Origin: Corynebacterium accolens | GTDB lineage: Bacteria; Actinomycetota; Actinomycetes; Mycobacteriales; Mycobacteriaceae | Direction: 5' to 3' | Assembly: GCF_030515985.1 (NCBI RefSeq) | Contig: NZ_CP100376.1 | Span: 139,638-147,681, forward strand | DNA: 8,044 bases | Shown here: positions 1-6,228 of the stretch, piece after piece | How positions within the stretch are numbered: position 1 is the stretch's first letter | How the letters are laid out: each line of letters begins with the position of its first letter | The notes under the pieces: model-generated | The model's database searches: none | Seen by the model: the letters and a program-made list of their open reading frames with translations, nothing else | What the model was told of the DNA's origin: nothing | Program-made: the position numbers and the translations under genes

Positions 1-3000
1 GATGACCTCCTTCGGGCGTTCCTTGATGTCGTCCCACGTGATGCGTACGTCTTCATCGGGAGCGCCCAGCGGGGTGAGATCCTTGCCGGTGCGCGAGGAT
101 AGGAACTCAAAGCCTTGCTTGGCTAGCTCGCCGTTGGAGACACCGGAAAGGTGCAGGATGGCGTCGATGACCTTGGTGTCCTTGGATAGGTCCACCAGCT
201 CGCCCATCGAGGTCTCCGTGGTGCCACAGATAAGCTCGAGCTCTTTGACCTGCTTTTCCACGTTGAACTTGGTGCCGTGCACGCCGGTGCCGGCCTTGGC
301 GGGAAGCGGGCCCAGGTGGGCCCACTTTTCGTAGACCTTGGTGTAATCGCGCTCGACCACATGCAGCTTCGGCATCGTGACCCCAGGGATAAGGCCCTGT
401 TCTTCGGGGTCGGGGACGATGCCATTGGGCATGCCGAGCTCGTCTGGGCTGTCGTGGTGGCTCGGCTGGGTAATGACATCGCGTTGCACGCCAAGCCACT
501 TGGTGGCTTTATCAGAGAGTGCCGCGGCCAGGTCCCGGAAGACCTCATAGTCCGAGCGTGCCTCCCACGGCGGGTTAATCGCCGCGTTAAACGAGTGCAG
601 GTACGGGTGCATGTCGGTAGAGGACATATCGTGCTTTTCGTACCAGGTAGCGGCCGGGAAGATGAGATCCGAGACCAGCGTGGTGGAGGTATTGCGGAAG
701 TCCGTGGTCATCATCAGATCCAACTTGCCCTCCGGTGCCTCATCCACCCACTTAATGCTGCGTGGGCGGTCTTCGGGGGCTAGTTCTTCCGCGGTGGCGT
801 CCGAGTCGATGCCCAGCAGGTGGCGCAGGAAGAACTCGGTGCCCTTGGCGGACGAGCCGAGCAGGTTGGTGCGCCAGTTGAGCAGGATGCGCGGCCAGTT
901 CTCCTCGGCAGACGGGTTGTCATAGGAGAATTCCAGGCGGCCGTTTTCTAGCTCTTGGACCACGTAGTCGTTGATGTCCATGCCGGCCTCATCGGCTTCA
1001 TCGGCAAGGAAGAGGGAGTTGCGGTTGAACTGCGGGTAGGCCGGCATCCAGCCACGGCGCATGGATTCTGCCATGGTATCGGAGACCATCTTGTCCCCAA
1101 TGGAACCGTGGCTAGCAAGCGGCGATCCCAAGTGGGAGGCGCGCGAATTATCGTAGCGATACTGCTCGGTGGCGAAGTAGTAGAAGCCGGTGGAAATCAT
1201 GTGGCGCGGCGGGCGCTGCCAGTCGGCGGCCATGGCCCACTGGGTCCAGCCGTTGATCGGGCGAAGTTTTTCCTGGCCCACGTAGTGCGCCCAACCGCCG
1301 CCATTGACGCCCTGGGTACCGCACATGGAGGTCAGTGCCAAGAAGGTGCGGTAGATATTATCGGCGTGGAAGTAGTGGTTGACGCCAGCGCCCATGATGA
1401 TCTGCGAACGGCCCTTAGAATCCGCGGCGTTTTGCGCGAATTCGCGGCCGATGCGGATAGCGGTATCGGCGGCCACGCCTGTGAGCTCTTCCTGCCAGGC
1501 GGGGGTGCCGACTTCGCTGGAATCGTGGAAGTCCTTCGGCCAGCTACCCGGCAGGTGGAGATCCTCGCGGTTGACGCCGTAGTGGGCGAGCATGATGTCG
1601 AAGACGGTGGTAACCAGCTTGCCGTCGACCTCGCGGACTGGCACGCCGCGGTGGACGATGCCCGCGCCAATGGGCTTATCGGTTCCCACGTCCTCTGGGT
1701 TGGTATCCAGGTCGAAGCGCGGGAAGAGCACCTCGGCGGTATCAAAGCTATCGGTTTCTGCGATGGACATGACCGGATCGGCGTTATCTAGCGCCAGGTT
1801 CCACTTGGCGCTTTCGTTATCCCAGCGGTCTGCCACGGTGCCGCCTGGGTCAACGATGCACCCGTCTTCCTCCATCACCAGGCCACGGTGGGTGGCGTTG
1901 GGGGAGGAATTCAAGGTGGCATCGGCAAGCTGCGAGGCGGTGAGGAACTTGCCCGGGGTGTAGGTGCCGTCGCCGCGGTCTTCCAGGGATACCAGGAAGG
2001 GTGAGTCGGTGTATTTGCGCATGTAGTTCAGGAAGTACGGTTCCTGGCGGTCTACGTGGAAGGTCTTCAAGATCACGTGGCCCATGGCAAAGGCGAGGGC
2101 GGCATCCGTGCCCGGCTCGATGCGAGCCCACTCATCGGCGAACTTGGTGTTATCGGCAAAGTCGGGCGAGACCACGACGACCTTGGTGCCCTTGTAGCGC
2201 GATTCCACCATGAAGTGGGCGTCCGGGGTACGGGTGACCGGGATATTCGAGCCCCACATCATGAGGTAGGAAGAGTTGTACCAGTCGCCGGATTCGGGGA
2301 CGTCGGTCTGGTCGCCGAAGGTCTGCGGCGATGCCGGGGGCAGGTCGGCGTACCAGTCGTAGAAGGAGAGCGCGACGCCGCCGATGGTCTGCAGGAAGCG
2401 CATGCCCGCGCCATAGGAGATCTGGGACATGGCCGGGATCACGGTAAAGCCGTTGATGCGGTCCGGCCCGTACTTGCGGATGGTGTAGACGTGCGCAGCC
2501 GAGGCGATATCGATGGCCTCTTCATAAGAGATGCGGATAAGCCCGCCCTTGCCGCGCTGGGAGATATACGCCTTGCGCTTTTCTGGGTCCTCCTGGATGG
2601 CGCGCCATGCCAGGACGGAATCGCCGTGCTTTGCCTTTTCCTCGCGGAACATATCCACCAGCACGCCGCGGGCATACGGGTAGCGCACGCGGGTAGGAGA
2701 GTAGGTGTACCAGGAAAAGGAGGCGCCGCGCGGGCAGCCGCGGGGCTCGTATTCCGGCATGTCATTGCCGGTGGTGGGGTAATCCACCGCCTGGGACTCC
2801 CAGGTGATGACGCCGTCTTTGACGTAAACCTTCCACGAGCATGAACCGGTGCAGTTCACGCCGTGGGTGGAGCGCACCATCTTGTCGAAGGCCCAGCGGT
2901 TGCGGTAGAAGACGTCTGCCTGGCGGCCGCCCTTTAAGAAAAGCTGCTGACCAGAATCGGTAGCTTCGCCTTTGCGCAGGTAGGCACCGAGCTTAAAGAG

Positions 3001-3042
3001 TGGATTTGAGTTGCCTTTTTCGGGCGCGAAGTATGCAGTCAT
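1..3042 (-). CDS. narG: Respiratory nitrate reductase alpha subunit NarG (3' end missing)
   Basis: Catalytic subunit of the membrane-bound, cytoplasm-facing nitrate reductase NarGHI, reducing nitrate to nitrite with quinol electrons passed through NarI and NarH. 1014 codons are open without a stop up to the window edge; E. coli NarG is about 1247 residues, so roughly the last 230 are outside. The FS0 [4Fe-4S] ligands are visible as H60, C64 and C68 (STHGVNCTGSC) and C103 (EPRGCPRGAS), the histidine ligand being diagnostic of NarG. D229 in SFYDWY matches the Asp that ligates molybdenum (Asp222 of E. coli). DLPPASPQT, GGGWAHYVGQEKLRP and NLLGSSAKG are further family blocks. There is no Tat signal, as expected for NarG. 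The ATG at 3042 has TAGGAG 12 nt upstream (3055-3060), just after the narK stop. Being second after narK it is presumably co-transcribed with it, with narHJI expected to follow. Identification is very secure. Confidence 0.97.
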   Translation of the reverse strand, partial: MTAYFAPEKGNSNPLFKLGAYLRKGEATDSGQQLFLKGGRQADVFYRNRWAFDKMVRSTHGVNCTGSCSWKVYVKDGVITWESQAVDYPTTGNDMPEYEPRGCPRGASFSWYTYSPTRVRYPYARGVLVDMFREEKAKHGDSVLAWRAIQEDPEKRKAYISQRGKGGLIRISYEEAIDIASAAHVYTIRKYGPDRINGFTVIPAMSQISYGAGMRFLQTIGGVALSFYDWYADLPPASPQTFGDQTDVPESGDWYNSSYLMMWGSNIPVTRTPDAHFMVESRYKGTKVVVVSPDFADNTKFADEWARIEPGTDAALAFAMGHVILKTFHVDRQEPYFLNYMRKYTDSPFLVSLEDRGDGTYTPGKFLTASQLADATLNSSPNATHRGLVMEEDGCIVDPGGTVADRWDNESAKWNLALDNADPVMSIAETDSFDTAEVLFPRFDLDTNPEDVGTDKPIGAGIVHRGVPVREVDGKLVTTVFDIMLAHYGVNREDLHLPGSWPKDFHDSSEVGTPAWQEELTGVAADTAIRIGREFAQNAADSKGRSQIIMGAGVNHYFHADNIYRTFLALTSMCGTQGVNGGGWAHYVGQEKLRPINGWTQWAMAADWQRPPRHMISTGFYYFATEQYRYDNSRASHLGSPLASHGSIGDKMVSDTMAESMRRGWMPAYPQFNRNSLFLADEADEAGMDINDYVVQELENGRLEFSYDNPSAEENWPRILLNWRTNLLGSSAKGTEFFLRHLLGIDSDATAEELAPEDRPRSIKWVDEAPEGKLDLMMTTDFRNTSTTLVSDLIFPAATWYEKHDMSSTDMHPYLHSFNAAINPPWEARSDYEVFRDLAAALSDKATKWLGVQRDVITQPSHHDSPDELGMPNGIVPDPEEQGLIPGVTMPKLHVVERDYTKVYEKWAHLGPLPAKAGTGVHGTKFNVEKQVKELELICGTTETSMGELVDLSKDTKVIDAILHLSGVSNGELAKQGFEFLSSRTGKDLTPLGAPDEDVRITWDDIKERPKEVI

Positions 3043-3054
3043 GGGGAATGAAAG

Positions 3055-3060
3055 CTCCTA
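3055..3060 (-). promoter_or_regulatory. Ribosome binding site of narG
   Basis: TAGGAG on the minus strand begins two bases beyond the narK stop codon and lies 12 nt before the narG ATG. It fixes the narG start at 3042 and suggests translation of narG after narK on a shared message. The spacing is a little long, but no closer purine-rich stretch exists. Confidence 0.7.
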
Positions 3061-3061
3061 A

Positions 3062-4387
3062 TTATCCGGGGAAAGGGGCGTTGGGGCGGGCGTAGTAGAT
3101 CCACACCAGCACGGTGGTGATGGCGAAGTAGACGGCGCAGCCCCAGAAGAACGTCGGTGCAGACATCATGGAGAGCAAGACACCCGCGACAAACGGGCCG
3201 AAGGCGCCGATGGCACCGGTCCAACCGATGACACCGCCTGCTTGGCGCTTGGGCAAAATCATGGGCATCTGCTTAAACGTGCCGGCATTGCCCAGGCCAG
3301 TGAAGAAGAAGAAAATGAGCATGGTGCCCAGGAACCACCAGACCTCATCCGGCTCGTCCGGGGTGAGGAAGAAGGTGGCCACGACGGTAAAGATGGTCAT
3401 GCCCAGGCAGCCAATGAAGGTCCAGATGGCGCCGCCGAACTTATCGCACAGCGGGCCCCACAGCGCGCGGACGAGCGCGCCGATGAGTGGTCCCAGGAAG
3501 GCGTAGCTCGCGCCGGCAGGGAGGTTATCGTAGGTGCCGGCAAATTCGGAGCCTTCGCCGAAAATCTGGTTAATAAGCAGCGCGGTTTGCGCCGCGAAGC
3601 CGGAAAATGCGCCAAAGGTCATGAAGTAGACGACGGTAAGAATCCAGGTGTTCTTATTGCCAAAGATGTCCATCTGTTGGCGGAAATTCGCCTTCACGGG
3701 AACGTCCTTGAGCAGGGTCCACGCGAGGAATGCGCCGACGATGGCCCACGGCACCAGGAAGATGGCGGGGTTGTGGACAAAGATTTCGCCGTCATCGGTG
3801 CGCTGCGGGGCGACAAAGCCCACGCCCAGCAGGGTAAAGCCCATGAGCCATGGGGCGACCAGCTGGATAAAGGAGATACCGAAGTTACCGATGCCGGCCT
3901 GGATACCCAGCGCGGTACCGGACAGGCGTTTGGGGAAGAAGTAACCGGTCGAGGGCATGAATCCGGAGAACACGCCGCCACCGATGCCGGAGAGGAAGGC
4001 GAGGGTCAGCAGCCACCAGTATGGGGTGGAGGAGTCTTGCACCGCGAAGAACCAACCCAGCATGGGGATGATAAATAGCAGCGACGAGCTGAAGACGAGC
4101 TTGCGCGTGCCCAGGATGGGCGGCAAGAACATGAAGATGAGGCGGAAGATACCGCAGGCCAATCCGGGGATGGCGGTCAGCCAGTAGAGCTGGCTGCGGG
4201 ATAAGTCGAAACCGATCTGGTTCAACTGTGGGGCAATTGCCGATACGAGGTACCAGGTGGCAAAGCCAATGATAAGGACAAATGTGGAGATCCACAGCGT
4301 GCGCCAGGCAATTTTAGAGTCCCAGTGGTCAGAATCTTCTGGATCCCAACCTTGGATGACTTTGCCTGAGGTATCAAGAGCAGTCAT
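3062..4387 (-). CDS. narK: Nitrate/nitrite transporter NarK (MFS, NNP family)
   Basis: Inner-membrane carrier of the nitrate/nitrite porter family, supplying nitrate to NarG and probably exporting nitrite. The 441-residue protein has about twelve hydrophobic segments, typical of the family. The two glycine-rich nitrate signatures are present: one around residues 134-170 (GGGVFSGFMPSTGYF, then IQAGIGNFG) and one around 364-397 (GLGNAGTFKQMP, then GWTGAIGAFGP). The two substrate-binding arginines are visible as R82 (GIFRLIF, TM2; E. coli Arg89) and R307 (ALVRALWG, TM8 region; E. coli Arg305). The ATG at 4387 has GAGGA at 4392-4396, a short 4-nt spacing. It is the first gene of the leftward nar operon: its TAA is 19 nt before the narG start and the narG ribosome site begins at the stop. 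Whether it works as nitrate/proton symporter or nitrate/nitrite antiporter cannot be read from the sequence. Confidence 0.96.
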   Translation of the reverse strand: MTALDTSGKVIQGWDPEDSDHWDSKIAWRTLWISTFVLIIGFATWYLVSAIAPQLNQIGFDLSRSQLYWLTAIPGLACGIFRLIFMFLPPILGTRKLVFSSSLLFIIPMLGWFFAVQDSSTPYWWLLTLAFLSGIGGGVFSGFMPSTGYFFPKRLSGTALGIQAGIGNFGISFIQLVAPWLMGFTLLGVGFVAPQRTDDGEIFVHNPAIFLVPWAIVGAFLAWTLLKDVPVKANFRQQMDIFGNKNTWILTVVYFMTFGAFSGFAAQTALLINQIFGEGSEFAGTYDNLPAGASYAFLGPLIGALVRALWGPLCDKFGGAIWTFIGCLGMTIFTVVATFFLTPDEPDEVWWFLGTMLIFFFFTGLGNAGTFKQMPMILPKRQAGGVIGWTGAIGAFGPFVAGVLLSMMSAPTFFWGCAVYFAITTVLVWIYYARPNAPFPG

Positions 4388-4424
4388 GATTTCCTCACAG
4401 GTAGTAGGTCGTTCGACTCCTCAA

Positions 4425-4467
4425 TTTACCGGCGACTATGCTCGAACAGGTAAATAAAAACGGTAAA
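4425..4467. repeat. TTTACC / GGTAAA repeat cluster upstream of narK
   Basis: TTTACC at 4425-4430 faces GGTAAA at 4449-4454 as an inverted pair with an 18-bp spacer. A second GGTAAA at 4462-4467 repeats the right half 13 bp further on. The cluster lies 38-80 bp upstream of the narK start, where operators or promoter elements would sit. On the minus strand TAAATT (4423-4428) could serve as a -10 for narK, but no convincing -35 is seen. That this is an operator is inference; the AT-rich composition makes some chance repetition possible. Confidence 0.4.
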
Positions 4468-4469
4468 AT

Positions 4470-4485
4470 CCGTATCTAATTACGG
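4470..4485. promoter_or_regulatory. 16-bp inverted repeat, candidate operator of narK
   Basis: CCGTATCTAATTACGG has perfect 5-bp arms (CCGTA/TACGG) around an AT-rich 6-bp centre, the shape expected for a dimeric helix-turn-helix regulator. It lies about 83-98 bp upstream of the narK ATG. In C. glutamicum the narKGHJI operon is repressed by ArnR and also controlled by GlxR. This repeat does not fit the GlxR consensus, so ArnR or another regulator is a possible ligand. I cannot confirm the ArnR motif from memory, so the assignment is speculative. Confidence 0.4.
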
Positions 4486-4551
4486 CATACAAATGTTGCG
4501 TAATTCTTGATCGATTCCGATATCGCAGGTTAGCCCCATGTCCCAAGTGTG

Positions 4552-4580
4552 TTGGTATCGAAAACTGAATAATGTGATAT
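4552..4580 (+). promoter_or_regulatory. Possible promoter of mog
   Basis: TTGGTA (4552-4557) and TGATAT (4575-4580) are separated by 17 bp, a sigma-A-like arrangement with a moderate match to both hexamers. It would start transcription near 4587 and give a leader of about 30 nt before the mog ATG. The -10 lies inside the GlxR-like palindrome, so binding there would be expected to block this promoter. It is predicted from pattern only. Confidence 0.3.
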
Positions 4581-4588
4581 TAACCACA
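4573..4588. promoter_or_regulatory. GlxR (CRP-type) binding site between narK and mog
   Basis: TGTGATATTAACCACA matches the corynebacterial GlxR/CRP consensus TGTGANNTANNTCACA at 10 of the 12 defined positions, with both outer half-sites nearly complete. GlxR is the cAMP-dependent global regulator of corynebacteria, and regulation of narKGHJI by GlxR has been reported in C. glutamicum. The centre is about 35 bp upstream of the mog ATG and about 193 bp upstream of the narK ATG. It could therefore act directly on mog and at a distance on narK. The match is directly visible; occupancy and direction of effect are inference. Confidence 0.65.
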
Positions 4589-4600
4589 CTCCACAATGGG

Positions 4601-4606
4601 AAAGGA
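4601..4606 (+). promoter_or_regulatory. Ribosome binding site that sets the mog start
   Basis: AAAGGA lies 9 nt before the ATG at 4616. The reading frame is open further upstream, with in-frame ATGs at 4538 and 4607. The first adds 26 residues unlike the family and runs through the GlxR-like site; the second would have no ribosome site at a usable distance. The 4616 start is preferred. Confidence 0.65.
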
Positions 4607-4615
4607 ATGAGACTT

Positions 4616-5095
4616 ATGCCCCAAAGGAAGGCACAGATAATCGTCAGCTCGGACCGCATTTTGTCCGGGGAAAAACCGAACCGCGCCGGGGAGAAAGCGG
4701 CAGAAATCCTGCGCACCCACGACATCGATGTCGCGCCACCGAGCATCGTGCCGGAGGGCTATACGCCAGTCGACGACGCGCTGCGCACCGCCGTGGATAC
4801 CGGCACCGATATCGTCGTGGTCATCGGCGGCACTGGCATCGGGGCGACGAACCTGACCCCAGAGGTCACCGAGCGCTATATCAAGGCCCGCCTCTACGGC
4901 CTGGAGACCCAGGTGCTCCTGCGCGGGCTCGGGTCCTCGCCCAAGGCGGGCCTCTCCCGCGGGATCATTGGCATGACCGACCACGGCGGCGGCAGCCTCA
5001 TCATCAATTGCGCCTCATCCACCGGCGCCGTCGCAGATGCCCTTGGGGTTATTGCGCCGCTGCTTGCCGATGTCTTCCGCTCCCGCGGCGAATAA
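4616..5095 (+). CDS. mog: MogA/MoaB-family molybdopterin adenylyltransferase-like protein, divergent active site
   Basis: Small cytosolic protein of the MogA/MoaB/Cnx1G fold, whose members adenylate molybdopterin before molybdate insertion by MoeA. The 159 residues match the usual core: VSSDRILSG near the N-terminus, the GGTGIG loop (residues 71-76) followed by TPE (81-83), and SRG (114-116) before the last strand. Several normally conserved residues differ. The Asp of the DxTPE motif (Asp82 in E. coli MogA) is N79. The acidic position equal to Asp49 is E47. The Asp of the E. coli QDKG stretch aligns with N22, and the NLPGSP-type loop reads NCASSTGA (131-138). The mycobacterial Mog keeps DTTPE and NLPGSP, so these changes are not simply actinobacterial. 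The gene is divergent from narK and convergent with mobA, as in C. glutamicum, where a mog gene flanks narK. Family membership is firm; full catalytic activity is open. Confidence 0.85.
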   Translation: MPQRKAQIIVSSDRILSGEKPNRAGEKAAEILRTHDIDVAPPSIVPEGYTPVDDALRTAVDTGTDIVVVIGGTGIGATNLTPEVTERYIKARLYGLETQVLLRGLGSSPKAGLSRGIIGMTDHGGGSLIINCASSTGAVADALGVIAPLLADVFRSRGE

Positions 5096-5100
5096 TCTCT

Positions 5101-5148
5101 CTCACCCCTCCCCGTAACCCGCCCTTCGCGCTCACGGGGTGGGTGGAG
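5101..5148. terminator. Imperfect hairpin at the end of mog, likely terminator
   Basis: Starting 6 bp after the mog stop, CTCACCCCTCCCCGT (5101-5115) can pair with ACGGGGTGGGTGGAG (5134-5148) at 12 of 15 positions around an 18-nt loop. The stem is very GC-rich but no T-run follows on either strand. It would thus be an atypical intrinsic terminator, or a stabilising 3' stem, between the convergent mog and mobA genes. It competes with the longer-range repeat at 5118-5188. Confidence 0.5.
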
Positions 5149-5188
5149 TGTGGCTAGATTAGCCGCGCCGGTGAGCGCGAAGGGCGGG
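5118..5188. repeat. 18-bp perfect inverted repeat spanning the mog/mobA junction
   Basis: CCCGCCCTTCGCGCTCAC (5118-5135) is the exact reverse complement of 5171-5188, with a 35-bp spacer. The left arm is intergenic; the right arm encodes part of the mobA C-terminus (around residues 182-187, HPALRA). It could form a bidirectional transcription stop for the two converging genes or be a pair of dispersed repeat units. The left arm overlaps the loop and right arm of the 5101-5148 hairpin, so both structures cannot form fully at once. Confidence 0.75.
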
Positions 5189-5734
5189 GTGTGGCGGAAT
5201 GGCCTGCAATTCGGCAGGGGTATCGTAATCGCGCTCGGCGCCGGTGCCGGCCACCTCGACGAAATCGGCGCCGCGGATAAGCCTGCGCACGGAGACATTG
5301 CGGGTCGACTCCAGCGCGCCCAAGCGCTCAAAGAGCGCAGCGGTATGCCACAACGAACACAGCGGTTGTAAGTACCCATCCGCGGCGCGGGTAATCGCGG
5401 CACCGGCGGTGGGCGCGGCGTTTAAGGCGTTATCAAGGCATGGCAGCAGCTGTGGGGAATCGGGCGCATCCACCGCGAAGAGCGCCAGGCGGTCGCACTG
5501 GGAGAGTGCGCGCGCCCCGGTCTCGATGCCGGCGACGGGGCCGCCGAAAAGTGGGGACTCGCACACCTGCGGCAGGCCGAGGTAATACGGGGAGATAACA
5601 ATAGACGGCATGCCATAGGGAAGCTGGTGCCGCAGGCGATCCACCAGGCGCAGGCCAAAGGCGCGCACCTGTGCCTTATCGGCCCCGCCCATGCGGCGCG
5701 ATTGCCCGCCGGCCAGAATGATCGCGCCGTCCAT
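5159..5734 (-). CDS. mobA: Molybdenum cofactor guanylyltransferase MobA
   Basis: Cytosolic enzyme joining GMP from GTP to Mo-molybdopterin to make the guanine dinucleotide cofactor that NarG carries as bis-MGD. The 191-residue length equals the family norm (E. coli 194). The nucleotide-binding signature LAGGQSRRMGGADK occupies residues 7-20. FGGPVAGI (63-70) is the next family block, D89 in VDAPDSP is the metal-site Asp region, and DYDTPAEL (169-176) matches the usual NTPxDL near the C-terminus. It is the last gene of moaA-moeA-moaC-mobA: its ATG shares one base with the moaC stop (TAATG), with GGAGG 4 nt upstream inside moaC, so translation is likely coupled. The last ten or so residues (after AELQAIPP) are extra, basic, and encoded by one arm of the inverted repeat, suggesting repeat insertion at the gene end. 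Substrate choice GTP rather than CTP is inferred from family and from NarG next door. Confidence 0.92.
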   Translation of the reverse strand: MDGAIILAGGQSRRMGGADKAQVRAFGLRLVDRLRHQLPYGMPSIVISPYYLGLPQVCESPLFGGPVAGIETGARALSQCDRLALFAVDAPDSPQLLPCLDNALNAAPTAGAAITRAADGYLQPLCSLWHTAALFERLGALESTRNVSVRRLIRGADFVEVAGTGAERDYDTPAELQAIPPHPALRAHRRG

Positions 5735-6213
5735 TAAGCCTCCGGGAGGGTCCTAGACCAATCGCCGGAGCGGCCGCCCGATTTCGCCACGATGCCGCAC
5801 CGGCGGATAAAGGCGGAGCGATCAACGCCCTTGACCATGTCAATGAGCGCTAAGGCGGCAACGTTGACCGCGGTCAGCGCCTCCATTTCCACGCCGGTGC
5901 GGTCGGCGGTGCGCACGGTGGCGGTGATCTTCACGTGGGTATCGGCAAGCTCAAGATCTACCGCGCAGCCGTGCACGCCAATGGTGTGGGCGAGTGGCAG
6001 GAGTTCTGGAACCTTCTTTGCCGCGGAAATGCCGGCGATGCGCGCGACCGCCAGCACGTCGCCCTTGGGTACGGTGCCCTCGCGCAGCGCGGTCATGACC
6101 TCCGGGGAACAGGCGACCTCGCCCTCGGCGGTGGCGGTGCGCACGGTTGGCTGCTTCTCGGTCACATCGACCATGTAGGCGGTGCCGGCGGAATTGAGGT
6201 GGGTAAACTCCAT
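5734..6213 (-). CDS. moaC: Cyclic pyranopterin monophosphate synthase MoaC
   Basis: Acts after MoaA in the first Moco step, turning 3',8-cyclo-GTP into cyclic pyranopterin monophosphate in the cytosol. The 159 residues align end to end with E. coli MoaC (161). Expected active-site residues are present: K50 (PKGDVLAVARIAG), H76, E109 and E111 (TGVEMEALTAV), D125 and K128 (DMVKGVD), and K144 (AKSGGRSGD). The strip normally reading LIPLCHPL is LLPLAHTI (71-78), which keeps the histidine but loses the Cys and Pro. The ATG at 6213 has AGAGGAG 8 nt upstream (6222-6228). The gene begins 15 nt after the moeA stop and overlaps mobA by one base, so it lies within the same operon. The identification is firm; no frameshift or truncation is seen. 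Confidence 0.96.
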   Translation of the reverse strand: MEFTHLNSAGTAYMVDVTEKQPTVRTATAEGEVACSPEVMTALREGTVPKGDVLAVARIAGISAAKKVPELLPLAHTIGVHGCAVDLELADTHVKITATVRTADRTGVEMEALTAVNVAALALIDMVKGVDRSAFIRRCGIVAKSGGRSGDWSRTLPEA

Positions 6214-6221
6214 AGAAAATT

Positions 6222-6228
6222 CTCCTCT
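6222..6228 (-). promoter_or_regulatory. Ribosome binding site of moaC
   Basis: AGAGGAG on the minus strand, 8 nt before the moaC ATG, starts one base after the moeA TAA. It is the strongest ribosome site in the Moco block and contrasts with the lack of one before moeA. Confidence 0.75.

Noticed and set aside
955..1791. Long plus-strand open frame (about 278 codons) antisense to narG
   Set aside because: The opposite strand encodes unbroken, highly conserved NarG here; the antisense frame has no family motif and is a by-product of high-GC codon use.
2056..2844. Second long plus-strand open frame antisense to the narG N-terminal region
   Set aside because: It mirrors the FS0 and Mo-ligand coding part of NarG codon for codon, with no recognisable protein features of its own.
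1..3042. Possible break in narG
   Set aside because: The frame was followed codon by codon through every line without a stop, and conserved blocks keep E. coli-like spacing, so it is only cut by the window edge.
3242..4078. Plus-strand open frame antisense to narK
   Set aside because: Low-complexity, charged translation with no domain; narK on the other strand carries both nitrate signatures and twelve membrane segments.
4538..4615. Longer mog start at 4538 adding 26 residues
   Set aside because: The extension does not resemble the family, runs through the GlxR-like site, and a good ribosome site lies before the ATG at 4616.
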